A DNA stretch of 8,493 bases from Actinomycetota bacterium (GTDB lineage: Bacteria; Actinomycetota; Acidimicrobiia; Acidimicrobiales; CADCTF01), in the NCBI GenBank assembly GCA_019348305.1, contig JAHWJQ010000085.1, forward strand, positions 1-8,493, in the 5' to 3' direction. Shown in pieces: positions 1 through 7,300 of this stretch. Within the stretch, counting starts at the first letter, position 1. Every line of letters starts with the position of its first letter. A program made the position numbers and the translations under genes. The notes under the pieces are model-generated. The model was not told the origin of the DNA and ran no database searches. It saw only the letters and a list, made by a program, of their open reading frames with translations.

Positions 1-345
1 CCGCCGGTCGCTGGCCGCGCCGTCGATCGGCCCGGTCCACTGCAGCGTGGGGCGCGCGTAGGTGGCCGCGACGCCGTAGCTCGTGCCGTTGCCGCGGTCG
101 CGCTCCAGGGAGGCGCGGAGCTGCGCGGCGGTCTGGAAATCCCACGCGCTGTTGGTTCGCCCGTCGTCGATCACGTCGCCGAACTGCAGCACGCCGGCCG
201 AGAGCGTGGCCCAGGCGCCGGCCGGTTGGCGGGCGGGGTAGCGGATCACCTGCGCGGCGGCCGGCGCGGCGGCGAGCAGGAGCACCGCGAGCGCCAGGAG
301 GAGGAGCATCCGGCGGCGGACCGTACCGGTACCCTGCGCCCGCAT
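1..345 (-). CDS. Exported protein, N-terminal part only (possible beta-barrel)
   Basis: This reading frame runs off the left edge, so only the first 115 residues are visible. Residues 1-12 end in three arginines (R10-R12), a hydrophobic core follows at 13-27, and an APAAA/Q junction gives a likely signal peptidase I site after A31. The mature part alternates polar and hydrophobic residues and is rich in Gly, Thr and aromatics (for example TSYGVAATYARPTLQW). This resembles outer-membrane beta-barrel strands of Gram-negative phyla such as Gemmatimonadota, which is recall and not a search result. The ATG at 345 is preferred over the ATG at 309 because the latter would remove the positive n-region, and because AGGAGG lies 12 nt upstream of 345. 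Function is unknown. Its character is unlike the actinobacterial genes to its right, and its start overlaps the DedA fragment by two bases, so it may be joined to foreign or rearranged DNA. Confidence 0.7.
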   Translation of the reverse strand, partial: MRAQGTGTVRRRMLLLLALAVLLLAAAPAAAQVIRYPARQPAGAWATLSAGVLQFGDVIDDGRTNSAWDFQTAAQLRASLERDRGNGTSYGVAATYARPTLQWTGPIDGAASDRR

Positions 346-622
346 GAGGCGCCACCCCCTCCTGCTCGCCGTGCTCGAAAAACGCGCGGGAATCGCATTC
401 GGACAGCTCGACGTTTTCCTCAACGTCGTGGGAGGGCTCCTGTGGGCGGTGGGGGTGACCCTGCTCGGCTACATCCTGGGCGAGACGATCCCCGACATCG
501 ACAAGTACCTGTTGCCGGCCATCGCCGTCATCGTCGTGGCGTCGGCGGTGCCCGTCGCCGTCGAGTTGCTGCGGGCGCGGCGCCGCTCGGCCCTCCGCAG
601 CGGCGGGTCGGTCGATCGGTAG
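344..622 (+). CDS. DedA (VTT-domain) family membrane protein, C-terminal fragment
   Basis: Residues about 28-80 of this 92-residue frame match the C-terminal end of DedA/VTT-fold membrane proteins, which act in polyprenyl-phosphate and lipid translocation and membrane homeostasis. One membrane segment spans about 28-46 and includes LLWAVGVTLLGY. It is followed by a GETIPDIDKYLLP loop and a second segment at about 56-76, ending in a basic tail (RARRRS). Whole DedA proteins are about 200 residues, so the conserved N-terminal part is missing. No DedA-like sequence appears in any frame upstream, and residues 1-25 do not look like the family. The ATG at 344 lacks a Shine-Dalgarno sequence and shares two bases with the opposite-strand start codon, so it is probably not a true start. 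This is best read as a 5'-truncated remnant or a gene cut by an assembly junction. The cyclase gene follows 43 bp downstream on the same strand. Confidence 0.6.
   Translation: MRRHPLLLAVLEKRAGIAFGQLDVFLNVVGGLLWAVGVTLLGYILGETIPDIDKYLLPAIAVIVVASAVPVAVELLRARRRSALRSGGSVDR
358..363 (-). promoter_or_regulatory. Possible ribosome binding site for the leftmost gene
   Basis: The minus strand reads AGGAGG here, 12 nt before the ATG at 345. The match to the anti-Shine-Dalgarno sequence is complete but the spacing is long. It supports the ATG at 345 over the one at 309. It lies at or near the suspected junction, so it could be fortuitous. Confidence 0.35.
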
Positions 623-626
623 CAAA

Positions 627-650
627 CGCCGGCGTACGCTCTAGCCGGCG
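627..650 (+). other. Inverted repeat between the DedA fragment and the cyclase gene
   Basis: CGCCGGC at 627-633 and GCCGGCG at 644-650 form a perfect 7-bp stem with a 10-nt loop, starting 5 nt after the DedA stop codon. No T-tract follows. The last base of the 3' arm touches the GGAAGGG purine run used by the next gene. It could be a weak tail-less terminator for DedA or a hairpin that limits access to the cyclase ribosome binding site. Short GC stems are common by chance in DNA this GC-rich. Confidence 0.3.
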
Positions 651-663
651 GAAGGGCGAGGGA
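650..663 (+). promoter_or_regulatory. Ribosome binding region selecting the TTG start of the cyclase gene
   Basis: The run GGAAGGGCGAGGGA precedes the TTG at 666. GGAAGG lies 10 nt upstream of the start, and GAGGGA only 2 nt upstream. The frame is closed by a TAG at 642-644, and no ATG or GTG lies between that stop and 666. TTG is therefore the only start that keeps the conserved N-terminal LTPYIP segment typical of this protein family. Confidence 0.55.
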
Positions 664-665
664 CA

Positions 666-3600
666 TTGCCGGGCGAGCTGACTCCTTACATCCCGTGGAC
701 GCAGGCCAGTTGGCGACAGGAGGGGGACGACGAGGTCTACCGCCTCGTCCCGGCCAGCTTGGTGTTCTGCGACCTCTCCGGCTTCACCGCCCTGAGCGAG
801 CGGCTGAGCCGGCTCGGAAGGATCGGCGCGGAGATCATGAGCGACGTCCTGACCTCGGTCTTCACCGCGCTGCTCGACGACGCACGGCGCCGCGGTGGCG
901 ACATGTTGAAGTTCGGCGGCGACGCACTGCTCCTTCTCTTCCAGGGGCCGGGCCACGCCCGCCGGGCGGTCGTCGCCGCCGCCGAGATGCGGTCCACCCT
1001 GCGGCGGGTGGGGCGGGTCTCCACGCCGGCGGGCACCGTCCGGCTGAGCATGTCGACCGGGGTCCACTCCGGCGATGTCGACCTCTTCCTGGTTCACGGG
1101 CTCCACCAGGAGCTGGTGGTGATGGGCCCCGCGGCCACCACCACGCTGGCCCTGGAGAGCGCGGCCGACGCCGGCGAGATCCTCTTGAGCCCCCAGACGT
1201 GCGCCGCCCTCGACCAGCACTGTGTCGGCCCCGTGAAGGAGGGCGGGTACCTCCTGGCTCGGCGGCCGGCGCCGCGTGCGGAGGATGTGGCGCCCCTCCC
1301 CGATGTGGCCGTCGACGCGGCGTCGATGCTCCCGGCCGCCATCCGCCACCATCTCCTGAGCCGGGCGGGGCTGGCCGAGCACCGGCTCGTCACGGTGGCC
1401 TTCGCCCACCTCATGAGCCCCGACCGCCTCCTGCGCGAGGGTCGCCAGGGCGAGGTCTCCGAAAGGCTGGCCTCGACGATGGCTGGGGCCCAACACACCC
1501 TCGAAGACCACGGAGTGACCTTCCTGGGCACGGACGTGTACCAACACGGCACCAAGATCTTCGCCTGCGCGGGAGCCCCGGTGGCGTCCATGGCCGACGA
1601 GGACAACGTGCTGCTGGCGATGACCGAGGTCATGGCAGGGGCACGGGAGATGCCGGTACGGGCCGGGGTCAACCAGGGCCACGCCTTCGCCGGCGACGTG
1701 GGCCCGCCCTACCGCCGGACCTACACCGTGCTCGGGGACACCACCAACACGGCGGCGCGCATCATGGCCCACGCCGAGCCCGGCCAGGTGCTGGCGGCCG
1801 CCAGTGCCGTCGAGGGGGCCGCCACCCTGTTCGAGTTGCAGGAGGTGGCGCCGTTCGCGGCCAAGGGCAAGGCCGCGCCGCTCAGGGCCTTCGTGGTCGG
1901 AGCGCCGGTGGGGACCCGGGGCGGCACCGACAGCGACCAGGCAAGCCCCTTCGTGGGCCGGGCGGCAGAGCGGCGACTGCTGGAGGAGCGGATCGCCGGT
2001 CTCGGCTCCGGCCCCACTGGCGAGTTGCAGTTGGTGGGGGACCCCGGCGCCGGCAAGACGCGGCTTTTGCGCGAGGTCGAGTCCGCGGTCCCCGGCGCCA
2101 CGTGGGTGCGGGTCAACTGCGGGCCCTACGCAGCCACTTCCGCCTACTTCCCCCTGCGGGAGCTGCTGGGCCGTCTGGCGGGGCGCCCCGGCATGGCGAC
2201 CATCGCGGAACGGCTCTCGGCGCAGGCGCCGGAGATGGCGGTCTGGTTGCCGCTCCTGGCGCCCGTCCTCGACGAGGCGTGGCCTACCACGGCCGAGGTC
2301 GACGAGCTCGATCCGGCCTTCCGGGCGGCGCGGGCCCATTCCGTTCTCGGCGCCGCCATCGATGCCGTCATAGACGCGGCCACCGTGGTGGTGATCGAGG
2401 ATGCGCATTGGATGGACGAGGCGTCCGCGGCGGCTCTGGCCGACCTCCGCCAGCGTCCGCGCACGAGCCCGTGGCTGCTCCTCACGACCCGCCGGGCCGA
2501 GACCTTGGGTGGCTACCAGGCGCCGGCCGAGAGCCGCCTGCAGCTCGAGCCACTTCAGGCCGGGGAGATGACAGAGCTGGTCAGGCACCTCGCCCGCCGG
2601 CGGGGGATGCCGGCAGCGACCGTCGAGCTCCTGGTCGACAAGGCGGCCGGCAACCCGTTCTTCCTCGAGGAGCTCCTGGAGGCGACCTCCGCTTCGGCCG
2701 AGGCGCCGCCGGACTCGGTCGAGAAGCTGTTGATGTCCCGGATCGACCGGCTGGAGGACGAAGCCCGGACCTTGGTCCGCCAAGCGTCGGTGCTGGGCGT
2801 CAGCTTCGACGCCTCGGTGCTGGAGGCGGTGCTGGAGGACAGCGGGATCACCGCCACGCGTGCACCCGTCGACCAGCTCCTGCAGCGTGAGGAGAGTGGC
2901 AACTGGTCCTTCCGTCATGCGCTGGTACGAGAGGTGGCCTACGGGAGCCTGAGCTACCGCGACAGACAGATGACCCACCGTCGGGCCGCCCTCATCTACG
3001 AGCAACGGCGGGCACCGGCGGGCCTGCTGGCCATTCACTTCAGCCGCGCCGGGATGGCCGATCCGGCATGGCGGCATGGCTTGGTGGCCGCCGACGAGGC
3101 CGCGGCCAAGCAGGCGCACGCCGAAGCGGCGGGGCTGTACCGGCTGGCCATCGACGCCGCCCTGGGCGGTGCCGCCGTGGAGCCGGCCCAGCTGGCCCGG
3201 GCCTGGGAGGCCCTGGGCGACTCCTGTGAGGTCACGGGTCGCTACGACGAGGCGGCGGCGGCATACCGTCATGCCCGTCGCCTGGCCCCGGCGCATCGGG
3301 CCGAGCTGATGCGCAAGGAGGGGGAGCTGCGCGAGCGGACCTGCCGCTACGTCGACGCGCTGCGGTGGTACCGGCGGGGAATGAAGGCCACCGACGACGA
3401 CGCCTGTCGGGTCCGCCTCGAGCTCGCCTATGCCGGCGTGCGGTTCCGCCAGGGGAGCTACGCCGAAAGCGCCCGCTGGTGCCAGGGGGCGCTGGTGGCA
3501 GCCGAGGAGCTGGGGGACGAGCGGGCGGTGGCGCATGCCACCTACCTGCTGCACCTCGTGCACACCTCCACTGCCAACCCCGAGCGCCGCCGCTTCCGCA

Positions 3601-4376
3601 CCCGCGCCGTCGAGATCTACGAGCGGCTGGGCGACCTGATGGGGCTGGCCAAGGCTCTCAACAACCTGGGCATCGACGCCTACTACGAAGGCGACTGGAC
3701 GGCGGCCCTGGGCTATTGGCACCGCAGTCGCGACGCCATGTGCAGGGTGGGGGACGTCGCCGGGACCGCCACCCTCGACAACAACATCGGTGAGATCCTC
3801 TCCGACCGCGGCCAGTTCGACGACGCCGAGGCCCGCTTCGCCGACGCCAGAGCCGGCGCCCTGAGCTGCGGGTACGCCCTGATGGCGACGGTGGCCGCCA
3901 AGAACCTGGGGCGGCTGGCAGTGCGGCGAGGCCAATGGGAGGAGGGTCGCCAGCTGCTGGAACGGGCGGCAGCGGACTTCCACGCCATCCGGTCTGAGGG
4001 CCTCGCGGCCGAGACGGAGGCGCTGCTGGCCGAGTGTGACGTGATGAGCGGGCGGCCCGCAGAGGCGCTTGCCCGCATTGCCGGCGCACTGGCCCGGCTC
4101 CAGCCGATCCCCGCGGTCCGGGCCCACCTCGAGCGCATGCGCGGGCTGGCCCTGCTCGAACGGGGCGATCTGGCAGGGGCCCGCGCCGCGCTGGAGGCCA
4201 GTCTGGTCAGCGTCGGGCCGGAGCCGTCCTACGAGCGGGCCATGGCGCTCACCGGCCTGGCCCGGGTGGCGGCCGAGGCCGGCGACGCCGGCGCTGCCGC
4301 CCTGGCCCGCCAGGCCGAGGCCGCTTGCGCCGGCCTCGGCCTCGCCACCGGATCGATGGTGCTCAGCGGTAGCTGA
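666..4376 (+). CDS. Soluble-adenylyl-cyclase-like protein: tandem class III cyclase domains, P-loop NTPase, TPR
   Basis: This is a complete 1236-residue cytoplasmic protein with a TTG start and no signal peptide or membrane segment. Cyclase domain 1 (about 30-200) has the metal-binding aspartates D36 (FCDLSGFT) and D86 (LKFGGDALLLLF), but Thr158 and Ala162 replace the transition-state Asn and Arg. Cyclase domain 2 (about 238-412) keeps N361 and R365 in TVLGDTTNTAAR, with T354 at the purine-selecting position, but has lost both metal aspartates (near H248 and T296). Together they can form one composite site. The NTPase module (about 427-780) has Walker A GDPGAGKT (458-465), Walker B VVVIEDAHW (574-582), GNPFFLEEL (662-670) and a winged-helix-like region. 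About nine TPR-like helical pairs fill 840-1225. The order matches mammalian soluble adenylyl cyclase (ADCY10). The likely product is cAMP, but the usual purine-selecting Lys of domain 2 is not evident, so activity is unproven. Ligand sensing by the NTPase/TPR part is inferred. The 3' end overlaps the convergent peptidase gene by 14 bp. Confidence 0.93.
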   Translation: MPGELTPYIPWTQASWRQEGDDEVYRLVPASLVFCDLSGFTALSERLSRLGRIGAEIMSDVLTSVFTALLDDARRRGGDMLKFGGDALLLLFQGPGHARRAVVAAAEMRSTLRRVGRVSTPAGTVRLSMSTGVHSGDVDLFLVHGLHQELVVMGPAATTTLALESAADAGEILLSPQTCAALDQHCVGPVKEGGYLLARRPAPRAEDVAPLPDVAVDAASMLPAAIRHHLLSRAGLAEHRLVTVAFAHLMSPDRLLREGRQGEVSERLASTMAGAQHTLEDHGVTFLGTDVYQHGTKIFACAGAPVASMADEDNVLLAMTEVMAGAREMPVRAGVNQGHAFAGDVGPPYRRTYTVLGDTTNTAARIMAHAEPGQVLAAASAVEGAATLFELQEVAPFAAKGKAAPLRAFVVGAPVGTRGGTDSDQASPFVGRAAERRLLEERIAGLGSGPTGELQLVGDPGAGKTRLLREVESAVPGATWVRVNCGPYAATSAYFPLRELLGRLAGRPGMATIAERLSAQAPEMAVWLPLLAPVLDEAWPTTAEVDELDPAFRAARAHSVLGAAIDAVIDAATVVVIEDAHWMDEASAAALADLRQRPRTSPWLLLTTRRAETLGGYQAPAESRLQLEPLQAGEMTELVRHLARRRGMPAATVELLVDKAAGNPFFLEELLEATSASAEAPPDSVEKLLMSRIDRLEDEARTLVRQASVLGVSFDASVLEAVLEDSGITATRAPVDQLLQREESGNWSFRHALVREVAYGSLSYRDRQMTHRRAALIYEQRRAPAGLLAIHFSRAGMADPAWRHGLVAADEAAAKQAHAEAAGLYRLAIDAALGGAAVEPAQLARAWEALGDSCEVTGRYDEAAAAYRHARRLAPAHRAELMRKEGELRERTCRYVDALRWYRRGMKATDDDACRVRLELAYAGVRFRQGSYAESARWCQGALVAAEELGDERAVAHATYLLHLVHTSTANPERRRFRTRAVEIYERLGDLMGLAKALNNLGIDAYYEGDWTAALGYWHRSRDAMCRVGDVAGTATLDNNIGEILSDRGQFDDAEARFADARAGALSCGYALMATVAAKNLGRLAVRRGQWEEGRQLLERAAADFHAIRSEGLAAETEALLAECDVMSGRPAEALARIAGALARLQPIPAVRAHLERMRGLALLERGDLAGARAALEASLVSVGPEPSYERAMALTGLARVAAEAGDAGAAALARQAEAACAGLGLATGSMVLSGS
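4312..4342 (-). terminator. Perfect 12-bp hairpin, candidate terminator of the peptidase gene
   Basis: AGGCCGAGGCCG at 4312-4323 and its exact reverse complement at 4331-4342 enclose a 7-nt loop. On the minus strand the stem begins about 20 nt after the TGA of the peptidase gene (4363-4365), the right place for a terminator. No T-tract follows, but tail-less GC-rich hairpins are commonly proposed as terminators in actinobacteria. The whole element lies inside the last codons of the cyclase gene (residues about 1216-1226). The alternative is a chance product of Ala/Gly/Leu codons in GC-rich DNA. Confidence 0.45.
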
Positions 4377-7300
4377 ACAGGACGCCCCGCGAAGCGCCGT
4401 CGGCGAACTTGACCACGAGCCGACCGCAGCCAACCGCCGTCTTGGACACCTTGTAGTGGTACACGTACTGCTCTCCGGTGAGGTCGTACTGCAACCCGGC
4501 CTCCTCAGGCTCACTCAGGACGTCTACGAGAGAGATCTCCGTCCCGGTGGTGCAGTCGGCAGACGACACTTCGATGGCTTCCACCGCCGTGAGCGACCGG
4601 ACGTAGCGGGCCTTGGGGTCGTACAGCTGCCACTTCACCGGAACGGTGCTGCCCGCCTTGACCGAGTTGAGCTTCGGCTCCGGCTCGAGCGGGGACCGGA
4701 AGCCCCCGAAGGTGTAGGAGCCCTCGACCTCGTAGAACGCACTGGCTTGGGCGCGGTTGCCGGCCCCGTCCACCGCCTTGACCACGAACTCGTGCTGTCC
4801 GGGGGTGGATGTGTCGATGCCGGCGCCGTTGGCCACCGGGCCGCGGCACGAGGCGATGCCGACGGGGTCGTTGCAGCTGTAGAGAGCGGGCGAGAAGTCA
4901 CCCAGGCCGAACGCCGAAGCGGGCGCCGGCGACTGGATGGTGATCTCGGGAGGGGTCGCGTCGGCGAGGATCGACGTGAAGAAGCGGCCCTTGTTGGTGC
5001 TGTACCCCACGTTGCCGGCCCGGTCCTGGGCCTGCCCGAAGATCTCCAGGTCGGCACCTGCCACGGCGCGGCTGGCTATCCAGCGGGTGGAGTCGCCCAC
5101 CGGGGGGTTCAGCGACAGCAGCTGCCACGTCCCGTCCGAGCCGTCGTCCTTGTAGAGGACGGCGACCCGCATCAGTGGCTCCCCTCCGGAGTCGGCCGCG
5201 GCCTCGACGAAGAAGTCGGCGATGCCGGTGTCGGGATGGAAGACGGCACCCACCTCGGCAATGCGGGGAGCAACGGTGTCGGTGCTGGCGGAGTATGCGA
5301 CGTCGGCCCCGAAGTCGGCGACCAGCCGCTCAATGCCCCCGTGACCTTCTTCGCTGCGGGACTGGCCGGCGACCAGGAGCAACGACTGGGAGTTCTGGCC
5401 GAAGGGCCGAGAGGTCGCCAGCCGCACCATGTTGGCCGGGTAGATGTCGCCCTCGACGACCGGTTCGGGCTCGTTCTCGCCCAGGTCGATGGTGGGCCGG
5501 GCTCGGGCGAAGTCGCCAACGGCGACGTCGGTGGTGGCGAGCCGCTGGACGAAGACGCCCCGGGCGGTCTGGCCGGGGACGGTGACGTTGCGCGTCACCA
5601 GCGGCTGCAGCGGCCGGTACGGCGCGTAGGAGACCCGGCCGTCGCGGCCAGACCACCACTGCCCCCGATCCGGGTCGGACTGGGGGACCACTTCGGGGCT
5701 GGTCCCGGCGAGCGGCTGGATGGAGATGCTGGCGGTCGTGAGGCCGGTGGCGTTGTCGACCGCCACCGCCGGCGCCGGCTCGTCCGCCTGGGGGCTCGTG
5801 GCCGAGGCGACCCGCCAGAACGGCAGGCCGTACATGGTGGCCTCGATCAGGGCCTTCTCGTCGAAGACTCCGAAGGTGCCCATGGTCTCGAAGTAGGCGT
5901 GCTTGGCCTTCACGTACTTCTCACCGACGGTCGTCGCACTGTCGACCAGCTCTTCGGCGAACAAGGCCATGAGCCGCTCGGACAGCGCGCTGGACAGGGT
6001 GTCGCCATAGCCGTAGCCGGTGTTGGCCAGGTACACGGCGGCCAGCTGCCGCGCGTTCTCCTGGGCCCAGTCCCTGGCCTGGGGCGACCCGGTGGGCGCC
6101 AGGCGATCGGCGACGTTGAGGCCACCGTGGCACCCCATCGTGAACAGGACCCGGCCCGGCAGGGTGTTGGCCGGTACCTCGTTGGTGGCGAACAGGTCGG
6201 TCTGGGTGAAGTTGCCCCCGGGCGCCGGCCCCGCCGGCTGCAGCTGCCAGTGGTTGTAGTGGGCGTTCACCGAAGCGACCAGTGGGACGGGGTCGGCGCC
6301 GGTGTACACGGCGGTCAGGTTGTCCTTGCGCCACGTGTCGTCGATCAGCGCCACGTTGCGGCTGGCGTCGCCGCCCAGGACGCGGCCCAGGGCCGCTGTG
6401 ACCTGCTGGGCGCCGTCGGTCAGGAAGTCGTAGCCGGTGGTCAGGGCGGTGGGCGGCGCCACGTTCGCCTGTGAGGTGGTCGGGTCGACCAAGCCGCCGG
6501 CAAGGGCGTACTGGGTGATCTGGGCCGACACGTCCTCCGGCGTCTCCACCAGCCGCGCCACCGACACCTGGGGCAGGGCCAGGCTCCGGCCCAGCCAGGG
6601 GACGGCAGAGAAGGCCGCGTAGGCGTCGTCGGTGAGGATGTAGCCGTGGGCGGCGGCGGCGTACAGCGCGTTGGCGTAGCCCTCGACCAGGGTGAAGCCG
6701 AGGTCGGCGGTGGCGTCCTGCTCGTTCGACAGCGTGACCAGGTCGGGCACCCGGGCGAAGGGCACCGCCTCGTCGCTGCCGACCATCACGATGTAGCGGA
6801 GGTTCGCTCCTGCTGCGTTGCGGTACTGGTCGACCACGTCCTTGATCTCACCCACCAGCGCGTTGGCGGCGTCGATCGAGCAGGGCTGCGCGTCCCAGCC
6901 CGCGTACGCCTGGCGCACGTCGGCGTCGGCGTCGATCGGCACCACCTGGCCGCGCACCTCCGACCGCTCGGCGAGGGTGGCGAGGTCGCTCATCATCGTG
7001 GCCGTGGCCGCCTCGCCGTGGAGATCGGCCAGGCGCCCTCTGGGCACGAGGAAGATGGTCTGGGTGTCGGTGCCGGCCGCCGGAAGTACCTGCGGCGCAT
7101 CGTCGGCGGGGTTGATGTCGCTACGGGCCCGGCAGGGAGGAAGCTGCGGTGGGCCGGTCACCTTGACGCGCAGCACGTAGGCGTCGGGGCTGGACGAGCC
7201 GTTGTAGCCACTGACCTGGATGAGGACGTCTTCCGTCTGGCCGTCGGTGAGCACCTGGGCGATCTCGTCGGCGTTCTCCCGGTTGGCCGAGAGGCTGTCG

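Noticed and set aside
323..332. Palindrome GTACCGGTAC near the start of the leftmost gene, a possible operator
   Set aside because: It lies within the coding sequence just after the start codon. Perfect 10-bp palindromes occur often by chance in GC-rich DNA, and no second copy or promoter was seen.
226..681. A 151-residue plus-strand open frame across the left junction
   Set aside because: Arg/Gly/Pro-rich with no domain. It crosses two better supported frames, the minus-strand signal-peptide gene and the DedA membrane segments.
4399..4424. A 6-bp stem (GTCGGC/GCCGAC) with a 14-nt loop just after the cyclase stop, a possible terminator for the cyclase gene
   Set aside because: The stem is short, the loop is long and no T-tract follows. 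It is much weaker than the 12-bp hairpin at 4312-4342.
528..4514. A 1328-codon open frame on the minus strand covering the whole cyclase gene
   Set aside because: Its translation is low-complexity Gly/Arg/Pro/His-rich text with no recognisable domain. It mirrors the GC-rich third positions of the plus-strand gene, which has clear cyclase, Walker and TPR motifs.
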